NCBI RefSeq assembly: GCF_002237755.1
Contig: NZ_MWSJ01000007.1
Span: forward strand, 62,001 to 126,000
Direction: 5' to 3'
Length of the DNA: 64,000 nucleotides
From: Lysinibacillus sp. KCTC 33748
GTDB taxonomy: Bacteria; Bacillota; Bacilli; Bacillales_A; Planococcaceae
Under the pieces are notes generated by a model. The model saw only the letters and a list, made by a program, of their open reading frames with translations, was not told the origin of the DNA and ran no database searches. Position numbers and translations under genes: made by a program. Within the stretch, counting starts at the first letter, position 1. The number at the start of each line of letters is the position of its first letter. Below are positions 1 through 8,807 of this stretch, piece by piece.

Positions 1-1325
1 TCAGGGATACCTGGAATATTAGCCTTATTCAATAGACGATCTGTTTCTTGTAATGTTTTCTTTAAGCTTTCTACTTGCATGCGAGCCTTGTTTTCATCAA
101 TTCGTAGCTTCTTCATCGTATTTGACAAATGACCTTGCTCCTCATGAATCCTTTCTAGCTCTTCACTAATTTCAATCAATTCTTCCTGTAAACTTGAATA
201 TGCAGATTTTTCCTCTCTAACACGCATCGCCAATAAGTCATAGCGACGTTGTAAAGCTTCTAATTGCTTTAATGCAGCTTTTGGAATTTCAGCATCTTTT
301 TCATTTAAGCGATAACTTTGCTGCACAAAAGTTGCTTCATCACTTACTAATCTTGTTGAACTAATAACATTGGTGATTGAGCTTAATAAACGATCACAAT
401 TTTGGTCAACATAATTTTTAGCAATAACCTCTTTTTCAAGAAGATCATAAAAATGATCAATTTCTTCATTTATATCCGTAACACGTGGTTTAACAACATT
501 TAAGTTAAGCTCTGCTAATTCACTTTTTAATGTTACAAATTCTTCTTCAAATTTATTAAGCTCTTCAGTTAGCTCTAAATGTTGTAAATAATAGGATTGA
601 TCTTCCATTTCACGCTGGCCACTTCGTAACTCCTGTACCGCTCCTGGAAGCTTCACTTGCAATTCAGTCAAAATTGCTGGGACATCATTGATATATTCAA
701 ATGTCTGTTGTGATTCTTGGTTTAAGCCAATAACAATTTCCCGCGCCTGCAAATAATTCCCTTCACTAGTAAGCATATCGAATTCCTCAAACTTTTGAAC
801 AAACGTCTCCAGTTTTTTCTCTAGAGCTGGTAATGCTACCCCAAATGAATGTTGGTGCGCTAACAATGTTTTACGTGCAGAGCGATAGTATTCTTTTAAT
901 TGTTCAATTTCAATACGATTTTTTTCTTCGCTGCCAATTAATTCATTTAGTTCTTCTAAGATTTTATCTTTATCTTGTTCACACTTTTTAATGTAATCTT
1001 CTATCTCACGTTCAATTAATGTTGCTTTATTAAAACGAAGTCTATTGATTTGATCCTCTGCATCGAATAAGAGTGAATCAATTTTTGTCATATGTACATC
1101 GATGACTTCATCCCAACTATTACGCCATCGTTCAAACATTTCTTCCGTTTCACCGTTCATGTTTAAAGATTTAACTTTTGAAATTTCCTCATTTATGGGA
1201 TTGTTTTGTATTTGTGATTTTTCATTTTCAAGTTTAGCAATGATTGTTGTATGTTTTCGTCGCATCATAAATCCTACTATCGCTAAAATTAATAGTAGGA
1301 TAACTGGAATGATGATATACTCCAT
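1..1325 (-). CDS. ezrA: Septation ring formation regulator EzrA (C-terminal end outside window)
   Basis: Membrane-anchored negative regulator of FtsZ ring assembly and coordinator of cell-wall synthesis at the septum. Reading inward from the start, the protein opens with a short hydrophobic helix (residues about 3-21, MEYIIIPVILLLILAIVGF) followed by basic residues (MMRR). The rest is almost entirely charged or Gln/Glu/Leu-rich helix, the single N-terminal anchor plus spectrin-like coiled-coil layout of EzrA. About 441 codons are present of the usual 560-570, so the missing end lies left of base 1. The ATG at 1325 follows a good GAATAGGAGG ribosome site. It is divergent from hisJ, as in related genomes by memory. 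Family assignment is strong from architecture and from the neighbours hisJ and ytsP. Confidence 0.85.
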   Translation of the reverse strand, partial: MEYIIIPVILLLILAIVGFMMRRKHTTIIAKLENEKSQIQNNPINEEISKVKSLNMNGETEEMFERWRNSWDEVIDVHMTKIDSLLFDAEDQINRLRFNKATLIEREIEDYIKKCEQDKDKILEELNELIGSEEKNRIEIEQLKEYYRSARKTLLAHQHSFGVALPALEKKLETFVQKFEEFDMLTSEGNYLQAREIVIGLNQESQQTFEYINDVPAILTELQVKLPGAVQELRSGQREMEDQSYYLQHLELTEELNKFEEEFVTLKSELAELNLNVVKPRVTDINEEIDHFYDLLEKEVIAKNYVDQNCDRLLSSITNVISSTRLVSDEATFVQQSYRLNEKDAEIPKAALKQLEALQRRYDLLAMRVREEKSAYSSLQEELIEISEELERIHEEQGHLSNTMKKLRIDENKARMQVESLKKTLQETDRLLNKANIPGIP

Positions 1326-1514
1326 CGTAAGCCTCCTATTCTACAATAAACGAATTGGCTAGTTGTATTTATTATATACTATGTTATCGCCTTTTGTACT
1401 AAAATTTGAGTGTTTTTTGTGTAATTACGCCTTTTAAGAATAACAATAACTTAATTTTTGAACAATATGCGCAAATATAAGTGTATTATCCAAAAATATA
1501 AAGGAGTGGTATTT

Positions 1515-2309
1515 ATGAAATGTGACGGCCATGTTCATAGCCCATATTGTCCACATGGTACCTCTGATTCATTTAAGCAGTATATAGAAAAAGCAATCTC
1601 TCATGATTTCACAGATATTAGCTTTACAGAACATGCACCATTACCATTGAATTTTGTAGACCCTACACCACAGCAAGACAGTGGTATGAATCCGGAATTT
1701 TTAATGCCTTATTTTGAAGATTTGCAACGCCTTCAAAAGGAGTACGCACAAGACATTCGCATTCATATAGGGCTAGAGGTCGACTATATTCAAGGCTTTG
1801 AACAAGAAACTCGTCAATTTCTTGATACATACGGACACTTTTTAGATGACTCTATTTTATCAGTTCATTTTTTACAATGGGACAATATCTTTGAATGCAT
1901 AGACTTTTCTCCAGAAAGTTTTATGGCTTTTGCAAAGAAAGTCGGCTCTATTGAACAAGTGTATAATTTATATTACGATACCGTCCTACAATCCATTAAA
2001 GCAGATTTAGGACAATACAAACCTAAGCGCATTGGGCACCCTTCACTTATTCACAAATTCCAATTAGCACATACGGTGAAGATTGATGATTCTGCGCAGA
2101 TTCGAAAAGTTTTAGATGTAATGAAGAAAGAAGGCTATGAGTTAGATTTAAATAGCGCTGGATTAAGTAAAACATATTGTCAGGAAACTTATCCACCATT
2201 TTCCTTCATAGATTATAGTAAATCTATTGGGCTTCCAATGGTTTTCGGTTCAGATGCTCATACTGTTGCTGATTTGCATCAACACTTTAATGTTATATAT
2301 CCAAAATAA
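1515..2309 (+). CDS. hisJ: Histidinol-phosphatase, PHP family (HisJ)
   Basis: Hydrolyses L-histidinol phosphate to histidinol, the penultimate reaction of histidine biosynthesis, using a PHP-type metal centre. The N-terminus MKCDGHVHSPYCPHGTSD carries the HxH metal ligands (His6, His8). TEHAPLP (near 40), GLEVDYI (near 94) and FGSDAH (near 248) supply the other conserved PHP residues. Length is 264 aa, close to about 268 in B. subtilis HisJ. An upstream in-frame ATG at 1458 exists, but the start at 1515 is preferred because AAAGGAGTGG sits 7 bases before it and because the family begins at MKxDGHxH. The gene stands apart from any his operon, as in B. subtilis, and is followed after 23 bp by the methionine sulfoxide reductase gene. 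Confidence 0.9.
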   Translation: MKCDGHVHSPYCPHGTSDSFKQYIEKAISHDFTDISFTEHAPLPLNFVDPTPQQDSGMNPEFLMPYFEDLQRLQKEYAQDIRIHIGLEVDYIQGFEQETRQFLDTYGHFLDDSILSVHFLQWDNIFECIDFSPESFMAFAKKVGSIEQVYNLYYDTVLQSIKADLGQYKPKRIGHPSLIHKFQLAHTVKIDDSAQIRKVLDVMKKEGYELDLNSAGLSKTYCQETYPPFSFIDYSKSIGLPMVFGSDAHTVADLHQHFNVIYPK

Positions 2310-2332
2310 TAACTTTCAAACGAGGTGCTTTT

Positions 2333-2812
2333 ATGTTTACTCAAATTAATTATGAAGGGCCAATTGCCGAGCAATATAATACGTTGGCCAAACAATTAGA
2401 TGCCCTACTTACAGGAGAAAGCGATCGCATTGCTAATTTAAGTAACGCCTCTGCATTACTAAATCAGTTTCTGCCGAACATTAACTGGGTTGGTTTTTAT
2501 GTATTACAAGGAGAGCAACTTGTATTAGGGCCATTTCAAGGCTTACCTGCATGCGTCAGAATACCAATTGGACGTGGGGTATGTGGAACAGCAGTAAGTA
2601 AAGCAGAAACAATGGTCGTAAAAGACGTACACGACTTCCCTGGTCATATTGCCTGCGACGCCGCTTCCCAATCCGAAATCGTGATTCCCTTGAAAAAAGA
2701 AGGAGAGGTCATCGGTGTTCTTGATATCGATAGCCCAATCGTTAATCGCTTTTCTAAGGAAGATCAAGAGGGATTAGAGCTATTCGTAGTAACCTTACTC
2801 TCCCATTTATAA
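2333..2812 (+). CDS. ytsP: Free methionine-(R)-sulfoxide reductase, GAF-type (YtsP/MsrC)
   Basis: Reduces free L-methionine-(R)-S-oxide in the cytosol. The whole 159-aa protein is one GAF domain. Three cysteines, C74 (LPACVRI), C84 (GRGVCGTA) and C108 (HIACDA), have exactly the 10- and 24-residue spacing of the catalytic/resolving cysteines C84, C94 and C118 recalled for E. coli fRMsr. The IPIGRGVCG and PSE-like QSEIVIPL strings are typical of the family. The ribosome site is CGAGGTGC, 8 bases before the ATG. It follows hisJ closely and ends in its own hairpin terminator. Functional residues are all present, so an active enzyme is expected. Confidence 0.88.
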   Translation: MFTQINYEGPIAEQYNTLAKQLDALLTGESDRIANLSNASALLNQFLPNINWVGFYVLQGEQLVLGPFQGLPACVRIPIGRGVCGTAVSKAETMVVKDVHDFPGHIACDAASQSEIVIPLKKEGEVIGVLDIDSPIVNRFSKEDQEGLELFVVTLLSHL

Positions 2813-2816
2813 AAAA

Positions 2817-2854
2817 AATACCCTGAAATGATTTATTGTCATTTCAGGGTATTT
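2817..2854 (+). terminator. Rho-independent terminator after ytsP
   Basis: A perfect stem, ATACCCTGAAATGA pairing with TCATTTCAGGGTAT around a 7-nt loop, begins 5 bases after the stop codon. It is A-rich before and T-containing after, so it can serve both strands (convergent with ytrP). Confidence 0.85.
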
Positions 2855-2902
2855 CATTGCAAAAAAATGGATGACATTTAATTTCGTGAAGTCTATTTTC
2901 AT

Positions 2903-2940
2903 TCTGAGCACTTTCCTTGTAGCGTCCGATGAGCCACGAT
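2903..2940. repeat. Degenerate fragment of the interspersed repeat
   Basis: TGAGCACTTTCCTT followed by GCGTCCGATGAGCC matches the left half of the dispersed element best preserved at 23142-23270, without its ends. It lies between the convergent genes ytsP and ytrP. Confidence 0.5.
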
Positions 2941-2998
2941 TCCGAAAGAGTTGTCCACCCTCCACCGAGATGTCACCCCTAATTTTAGGAGCGAATTA

Positions 2999-4876
2999 TT
3001 AGTTTATTTGATACGGTCGATCATGCATACAGAATCGATTTTTACCACTATTTTTCGCTTCATACAGCGCTGTATCTGCATGTAGGAAAACAGATTGAAA
3101 CGGTGGACGATACAGTTCATCCCATGTTATGAGACCTGCTGAAATTGTCACCCGAGGATCTGTTGTATTTGGAATTACTGCAACAATTTCTTCAGCCAAT
3201 TCGATTGCTTCTTTCTCATCAATATTCGGAACATACACAGACATTTCCTCTCCACCCCAGCGTGCACAAATACCGCGAGCTCCAATCATTTCTTTTAACT
3301 GTACCGCAATTTGCATAAGAATCTTATCACCAATTTGATGACCATACGTATCATTCACACGTTTGAAATTATCAATATCAATGAGTAGGAACATCCCAGA
3401 TTGATCATTAATAAGTGACTTTTCTACATACTTGTCTAAATAACTTCTTGCATACAATTTTGTTAAATGGTCTAAATCTACCATTTCCTGAAGTTGATGT
3501 CGTAATATTGAGTTTGCAATTGCTAAAGAAGAGTGATGAATTAATGATTGCATTAACTTAAAACTATCAAACGAAAAGAAATATGGCTCCTTGTGTAACA
3601 CAATACTAAAGCCATTTATTTTTTCTTCCATTAAAATCGGGATTGCCATAATTGAACGATATTCAATATGAGTAGGGGTTAAACGGCTGAAATCAGCAAT
3701 AAATAGTGGATCGTTGGTACTTTTAAAATGTTGTTCAACATGTTTTATAAATGTTTGACCCTTTTCTGTATTAAATAAGGCCGTACTAGCATCCGTCACT
3801 TCAAATGTGTCATTATGCTTAAAAGCGAAACAAACTTCCATTGGTTGAAATGATTTCATTAACTGCTTTTGAAGGAAAAGTAACATTTCATTAATGCCTA
3901 TCCTCATATTTAAACGATGTGATGTTTCATTGATGAGTTGCAAATCACTCACAAGGCGATGTGACTGATGATATAATTTTGCGTTTTCGAGCGCATTTCC
4001 TGATGTTTGCGCTAGCATTCGTACAAAATCTTTTTCAGTCGTTGAAAAAAGATACGTTGTAGGTGCACTTACTTGTAAAATGCCATAAATAGCTTGTCTT
4101 CCTTTAATAGGGGCGTTTAAAACTCGGCAATTCAAATCGCTAGCAAGCTCCGTCGTCAGCTCTCCTGAGACAAAAGCCTCAATAGTCGCAGGCCTTTCAG
4201 ATAAGTAATCAAAAAGCTTAATATCGATAGTCGTATGGCGGTCTTGATCATTCGATAGTATAAGCTCCACATTAAATTCGGGGAAATTATCCTTAATATT
4301 TTTTAAGACGTTTTCTAAAATTAAATCAATATCCATTGTTGAATGAAATAAATCTGTCATATTATACAATTTTCTAAATTGATCTTCATTCACTTTTACT
4401 TCATAATTTTCTCTTATCAACTGAAGAACTTTCGTAAGCGTTTCTATACTTTCTTCCCCGTAATTAGAAGTCATAAAGTCTGTCCAAGCATCTGTTGCCT
4501 CTACTAGTAGCCCACCTATTGGATTCCTACCTTCTACTTGGAAAAGAACCATATCTGTCATCTTCGAATAGGCTTCTTTTTCTTTTAATATATAAGGGAT
4601 TTTTACCATTTTCTGTTGATAAAAACTAGCTTCAATCATTAACCATGACACAGCATTTAGTTTCGTTTCAATTGTTAAAGTAGCCATCTCTTCTACAGGT
4701 ATTAAAGAATTACCTTCAAAACCGAGGAATGCCACATTCACAATTCCAAAATGCTTCTTTAGACACTGTTCCAATGGGTGAAAATACTCATTTAAACCAG
4801 TTTGTTCTTTAGAACTCACCCAAATGCTCAAAACATCTGATTTTATATATTTTAGCGTTTGTAAATGGTCTGTCAT
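2999..4876 (-). CDS. ytrP: GAF-GGDEF protein, putative diguanylate cyclase (YtrP)
   Basis: Cytosolic 625-aa protein with two GAF-like regions (about 160-300 and 320-460) and a C-terminal GGDEF domain (about 465-620: DHLTKLYARSYLDKY, LLIDIDNFKRVNDTYGHQIGD). It should make cyclic di-GMP if active. The signature loop reads GGEEM (541-545) where GGDEF/GGEEF is usual, and there is no RxxD inhibitory site upstream of it, so activity is uncertain. An in-frame ATG exists at 4909, but 4876 is preceded by AAAAGGTGATTTC and is taken as the start. No membrane helix is seen. Position between ytsP and rpsD matches B. subtilis ytrP from memory. It is convergent with ytsP and divergent from rpsD. Confidence 0.82.
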   Translation of the reverse strand: MTDHLQTLKYIKSDVLSIWVSSKEQTGLNEYFHPLEQCLKKHFGIVNVAFLGFEGNSLIPVEEMATLTIETKLNAVSWLMIEASFYQQKMVKIPYILKEKEAYSKMTDMVLFQVEGRNPIGGLLVEATDAWTDFMTSNYGEESIETLTKVLQLIRENYEVKVNEDQFRKLYNMTDLFHSTMDIDLILENVLKNIKDNFPEFNVELILSNDQDRHTTIDIKLFDYLSERPATIEAFVSGELTTELASDLNCRVLNAPIKGRQAIYGILQVSAPTTYLFSTTEKDFVRMLAQTSGNALENAKLYHQSHRLVSDLQLINETSHRLNMRIGINEMLLFLQKQLMKSFQPMEVCFAFKHNDTFEVTDASTALFNTEKGQTFIKHVEQHFKSTNDPLFIADFSRLTPTHIEYRSIMAIPILMEEKINGFSIVLHKEPYFFSFDSFKLMQSLIHHSSLAIANSILRHQLQEMVDLDHLTKLYARSYLDKYVEKSLINDQSGMFLLIDIDNFKRVNDTYGHQIGDKILMQIAVQLKEMIGARGICARWGGEEMSVYVPNIDEKEAIELAEEIVAVIPNTTDPRVTISAGLITWDELYRPPFQSVFLHADTALYEAKNSGKNRFCMHDRPYQIN

Positions 4877-5084
4877 GAAATCACCTTTTCTATATAACGT
4901 ACAAATCAATTACTATTAACTTATTGTATATTATACATAATTTGTGTCATTTTGACTATGTTATTCTACTTTACTTTTACATTTTACATCTCTCACTGTA
5001 TCATTAACTATTCTAAAATTTCGCATCGTGTACATAAAGGAAATATTTACTATAGTTCTTTTTTGAAAATAGTTAGTGTTATAA

Positions 5085-5113
5085 TTGACGTCTATGTAAT
5101 AAGCAGTTACAAT
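5085..5113 (+). promoter_or_regulatory. Promoter of rpsD
   Basis: TTGACG (5085-5090), a 17-bp spacer and TACAAT (5108-5113) form a near-consensus sigma-A promoter, about 220 bp before the rpsD start. Confidence 0.6.
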
Positions 5114-5119
5114 GAAATT

Positions 5120-5332
5120 TGTGTAAAATAAACGCAGCAGTGGTATGAGCTTATTACTGTATTTTATTCCTCTATTTTTTAGGATAACTAAACAGATTCA
5201 AATAGATGGTGTATTGTGTAACCTAACGGCTGCATAGGCGAAAATACATGAAAATAAAATGCGTATAAGAATGGGTACTACTGGTTTTTGTTTTACAACA
5301 AAAAAACCAAATTTAAAGGAGGAGACAACAAT
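5120..5332 (+). promoter_or_regulatory. Long rpsD 5' leader (candidate S4 autoregulatory RNA)
   Basis: From the predicted start site to the rpsD ATG there are about 210 untranslated bases. In Bacillaceae the rpsD mRNA leader binds S4 and represses its own translation. The length and the small U/A hairpin GGTTTTTGTT...AACAAAAAAACC (5283-5308) just before the AAAGGAGG site fit this, but the characteristic fold was not verified. Confidence 0.45.
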
Positions 5333-5935
5333 ATGTCTCGTTATACAGGTCCATCTTGGAAATTATCACGTCGTCTTGGTATCTCACTAAGCGGTACAGG
5401 TAAAGAAATCGAAAAACGCCCTTACGCACCAGGTCAACACGGTCCAAACCAACGTAAAAAATTATCAGAATACGGTTTACAACTTCAAGAAAAACAAAAA
5501 CTTCGTCACATGTACGGCATGAACGAACGTCAATTCCGTACTCTATTCGACCGCGCTGGTAAAATGAAAGGTGTACACGGTGAAAACTTCATGATCCTTC
5601 TTGAAACTCGCCTTGACAACCTAGTTTACCGTTTAGGTTTAGCTCGTACTCGTCGTGGATCTCGTCAATTAGTAAACCACGGCCACATCTTAGTAGATGG
5701 CAAACGCGTTGATATCCCTTCATACAGCGTAAAACCAGGTCAAACGATTTCTCTTCGTGAAAAATCTCAAAACCTTACTGTAGTAACAGAAGCAATCGAA
5801 GTAAACAACTTCGTACCTGACTACTTAACATTTGACGCTGACAAAAAAGAAGGTACATTCACTCGCCTTCCAGAGCGTTCTGAATTATCAGCTGAAATCA
5901 ACGAAGCATTCATCGTAGAGTACTACTCTCGTTAA
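5333..5935 (+). CDS. rpsD: 30S ribosomal protein S4
   Basis: Primary 16S rRNA-binding protein that nucleates small-subunit assembly and acts in decoding fidelity. The 200-aa sequence [16 protein letters not shown] shows the S4 N-terminal domain (to about 90) and an S4 RNA-binding domain (about 91-155, [38 protein letters not shown]). An in-frame ATG at 5288 would add 15 residues, but AAAGGAGGAGACAACAAT directly precedes 5333 and the family begins MSRY/MARY. Codon use is strongly biased (CGT, GGT, AAA), as in highly expressed genes. It is monocistronic with its own promoter, leader and terminator. Confidence 0.98.
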   Translation: MSRYTGPSWKLSRRLGISLSGTGKEIEKRPYAPGQHGPNQRKKLSEYGLQLQEKQKLRHMYGMNERQFRTLFDRAGKMKGVHGENFMILLETRLDNLVYRLGLARTRRGSRQLVNHGHILVDGKRVDIPSYSVKPGQTISLREKSQNLTVVTEAIEVNNFVPDYLTFDADKKEGTFTRLPERSELSAEINEAFIVEYYSR

Positions 5936-5964
5936 TAAAACTTCGTTGCATTTAGCAACAAAAA

Positions 5965-6008
5965 AAGCCTTAGAAAACTTGTTAATTCAAGGATTCCGAG
6001 GCTTTTTT
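5965..6008 (+). terminator. Terminator of rpsD
   Basis: AAGCCTTAGAAAACTTG pairs with TTCAAGGATTCCGAGGCTT with small internal mismatches and is followed by a run of T. A shorter GTTGC/GCAAC hairpin (5944-5960) precedes it. Confidence 0.8.
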
Positions 6009-6182
6009 CTTTTGCGAAACTTTGCAATTAAATATATTGAAACCCTTTTAGTTAGGGTTGATCAAGGGTTAAATTAAGGGTATTTTAGTGTCAGTAGTTC
6101 GCGAATCGAAATTTAACTAAAGCACCCCGTTACTTTAAGTATATTTCTTCACAATCTTATAATTTTGTTCATACCTTACTTT

Positions 6183-6707
6183 TTAATCTTTAAATATACC
6201 TATAATCTCATCATATGCATTTTTAGTTTCATCGTATGTTGGAATATCAAGAAATTGAACATTTGAGACATTTTCGGAGAAGAATTCTTTAACTAATATT
6301 TTTACACAATTCTTAATTTCATGTATGTCAAATTCACCTGAAAGCTTAGTCCACATATCGATATAAACGGGTTTATGATTATTTCTGTTTAAAGGGGCAA
6401 AATGGGCAACCTGATATATTAAATCTTCATCATCTCTCGGATATATATAATTGTATATTATCTGAGAATCATCATTCAAAAATTCTTCAATTTCCTTCTT
6501 GTAATCATAATCTTCTTCGTGGTTTAATTCGTTGTTATATAAATAAGCTAGACTTATCTGAGTGGTAATTTCAAAAAAACCCAATTTATTGACCTTATTA
6601 GCATCTGAATAAATTGATATCTCAACATTACAGCTTTTATCACAAAGTTCATATTCTCCAAACCAAAAATTCATATGACGAATACTAACGTATACTGTAT
6701 CTAACAT
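6183..6707 (-). CDS. Hypothetical protein, 174 aa
   Basis: Not recognised. The 174-aa acidic protein is rich in Asp, Glu, Asn and Tyr, has no signal peptide and no membrane helix, and looks like a soluble cytosolic protein with predicted alternating strands and helices (MLDTVYVSIRHMNFWFGEYE...). The start has a strong GAAGGAGGGG site 7 bases upstream, so the gene is probably expressed. It is more AT-rich than its neighbours and lies at the rpsD-proximal edge of an island absent from the B. subtilis rpsD-tyrS junction as remembered. The composition resembles immunity proteins of polymorphic toxin systems (Imm-type), but no toxin gene is adjacent, so this is only a suggestion. Confidence 0.6.
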   Translation of the reverse strand: MLDTVYVSIRHMNFWFGEYELCDKSCNVEISIYSDANKVNKLGFFEITTQISLAYLYNNELNHEEDYDYKKEIEEFLNDDSQIIYNYIYPRDDEDLIYQVAHFAPLNRNNHKPVYIDMWTKLSGEFDIHEIKNCVKILVKEFFSENVSNVQFLDIPTYDETKNAYDEIIGIFKD

Positions 6708-6832
6708 TTGAATACCCCTCCTTCTTTCTTTATTTAATATTGGCTAGTTATTAAGTGTTAAAAATTACCAATTGGTAGGGAAAAGTAAAGCGACTGAATA
6801 TTGAACAATCGCACCCGTTTCTTGAATAATGA

Positions 6833-7105
6833 TTAAATAAAATCTTTAATTTCTTCCTTAATCTCATCCCAAATATCCATTTGTTGTGAAGTGTCTTTAA
6901 TCAGGTGAACAACATTCTCTGAAATAAGAATATTTTCTTCACAAATGGTTGCACATAGGTGTTCTAATGCCACTCCTCACTCTCTATGTTCTAAATATTC
7001 TAATACAGTAATACGGTCTTTTTGTGGTAATCTAGTTGTTCCAATATTATTTTTATCTTCTTTTCTATGATTAATTTTTATCCCCAAAAATAATTTCAAT
7101 TTCTT
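6833..7105 (-). pseudogene. Broken small gene, MafI/immunity-like, with an internal TGA
   Basis: Translating the minus strand gives an open segment ending LPQKDRITVLEYLEHRE, then TGA (6977-6979), then in the same frame GVALEHLCATICEENILISE... to a TAA at 6833-6835. The two halves read as one protein of about 90 aa with a single nonsense codon where Trp (TGG) would be expected (EYLEHRE-W-GVALEHLC). No ribosome site or ATG is evident at the 5' end. The pattern resembles small immunity proteins that follow toxins, recalled only loosely. The flanks (6708-6832 and 7106-7397) show nothing further that is coding. Confidence 0.45.
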
Positions 7106-7397
7106 ATTACACTAACCTGCACAGTCAGAAAAAAAACGTTTTCATTGTTGGAAAAACGTCACCGTTCCAATTATATTACATAGAATACTTTACCTATCAA
7201 ATCTTAACAATGTATTGCCTTATTTTATATATGTAATTTTTTCCTCTTTCAATTAAATGCGCCTTTAGTTCAACAAAGAAAAAAGAGCTGCTTACGCAAC
7301 CCCATTTTCTTCATGTAAAGTTCCTCATTCCTGTTATAAGCTTGTAATTACCCCACTAGCTCATGTCTTTGGTGGGAGTGTTGTAATAATGTGAGAA

Positions 7398-7814
7398 TCA
7401 ATCGTATATTACATTTTGTCCTTGTTCACTTAATTTTTTTAAAGATGTAAGCATATGATTTATTTCTTCATCGGAATGTCTTTCCCATGAACTTAATTCA
7501 GCTAATATTTTCAAAGGAGATTTAGACCTATAAGAACGCGTTGGGTTTCCAGGAAACCGTTTGTCAGTTACGTTCGGATCATTTTCAAAATCACCTAATG
7601 GCTCTACAATATAAATCCTCTCTTTTGAGTTAGATTTTGCTAATTCAGCACCCCATTTAGCCGCGCTCAATGTTGCAGTAAAATAGATATGGTTAGATTT
7701 TTTATCCTGATAATTGGATAAGTGCAAAGGTTCAAGCAGGTCTCCGATTTTCAGTTCTGCTTTAGTACCATGAAAAAACGGACCGGGATCTAAGATATTT
7801 TCTTTGTCATTCAT
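7398..7814 (-). CDS. arr: NAD(+)--rifampin ADP-ribosyltransferase (Arr)
   Basis: Transfers ADP-ribose from NAD to the C23 hydroxyl of rifamycins, inactivating rifampin. The 138-aa length and several strings match remembered Arr enzymes of mycobacteria and integrons: FFHGTKAELKIGDLLEP (13-29), SNYQDKK, HIYFTATLSAAKWGAELA (about 42-59), ERIYIVEPLGDFENDPN and TDKRFPGNPTRSYRS (about 83-97). The conserved His of FHGT and Asp of TDKRFPG are present. The start ATG at 7814 follows AAGGGGTGCG. It is a single-gene unit in the accessory island between rpsD and tyrS, with no mobile element next to it. Chromosomal arr genes occur in many environmental bacteria, so it may be intrinsic rather than recently acquired. 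Confidence 0.92.
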   Translation of the reverse strand: MNDKENILDPGPFFHGTKAELKIGDLLEPLHLSNYQDKKSNHIYFTATLSAAKWGAELAKSNSKERIYIVEPLGDFENDPNVTDKRFPGNPTRSYRSKSPLKILAELSSWERHSDEEINHMLTSLKKLSEQGQNVIYD

Positions 7815-7982
7815 ATAAACGCACCCCTTATACTTTTTTTGACTTGCGTATAACAGTATAAGGTAAGGAATGGGCGAAAATGTAGTCTATAAATAATTTT
7901 CAGATGGGGTTATAATATAAGTAGAGGGTAAGATGTTAACTGTATTCAACCGTTCTTTGAAAGCGAGTTTATAAAACTTGAA

Positions 7983-8807
7983 CTATTGCAGTTGAAGCTT
8001 TTTCCGTTTAGTTCGTAATAAAAGCCCGACCAATAGGTAAAGCATTGTAGTAACAATGCCTGCCGTGGGAGAAACAAGGAATTCTTTCCCTTGAGCAATT
8101 TTGATATAGCCATCAAGAATTAGTGGATTCACAAGTGCATCTTCTGTCATATGCATAAGGACAAGCGGCCAAATACTTTTCGTCATTAAATAAATTTCTG
8201 TATACATTACTGTCCAGCAAATCATCGTCACAATACCTATTAACGCGAATATCCACCTATTTACAGGAAGCACACTAAGGATATCACTTTCTGATAGGAA
8301 CACTAAAAAGTACGGCATATGCCACGCTCCCCAAACACCACCAACAATACAATACAACCAAAAATCATTTACTTTTAACGTTAAAAGTTTACTTGTCAAA
8401 TAACCTCTCCACACTGATTCCTCAAAAAAGTTTTTAACAAATTGAATCAGTAAACCACACGCAAAAGCAGAAACTAATGTATTTAAATTAAAATCCGAAA
8501 AGTCCATCCAGCCAAATAGATAGCTTACTAACAAAACTATAGAAGTGACGATAGGATAGACTAGGAGCGAGACAATATACCATTTTATGTTACCCTTTAA
8601 ATTAGGCAATAAGCCAATATCTCGCCAACCATCTCCCGCAAAGACACGTAATAGTATAGTTGTCAGCAGCGGAAATACTAGCCAAATCCCCATCCCAAGT
8701 GTGTCACCTCTAGGCTGTTCAGGGCCGAAGCGATCTACAAAAACGCCAAGCCAACCACATAGTAAAACAACAACTATAAAGATTATTATGTTGCGTTTAG
8801 TTTTCAT
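7983..8807 (-). CDS. CPBP family intramembrane protease (Abi/CAAX-type)
   Basis: Multi-pass membrane protein, 274 aa with about eight hydrophobic segments. The glutamic-protease motifs are visible: FFEESVWRGYL (EExxxR, about 147-157), GAWHMPYF (about 180-187) and HMTEDALVN (about 219-227). Such proteins cleave or modify membrane substrates; some give immunity to self-made bacteriocins. The gene overlaps the TetR gene upstream by 4 bp (ATGA), so the two are translationally coupled and the regulator probably controls the protease. No bacteriocin precursor is evident nearby. The substrate is unknown. Confidence 0.85.
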   Translation of the reverse strand: MKTKRNIIIFIVVVLLCGWLGVFVDRFGPEQPRGDTLGMGIWLVFPLLTTILLRVFAGDGWRDIGLLPNLKGNIKWYIVSLLVYPIVTSIVLLVSYLFGWMDFSDFNLNTLVSAFACGLLIQFVKNFFEESVWRGYLTSKLLTLKVNDFWLYCIVGGVWGAWHMPYFLVFLSESDILSVLPVNRWIFALIGIVTMICWTVMYTEIYLMTKSIWPLVLMHMTEDALVNPLILDGYIKIAQGKEFLVSPTAGIVTTMLYLLVGLLLRTKRKKLQLQ

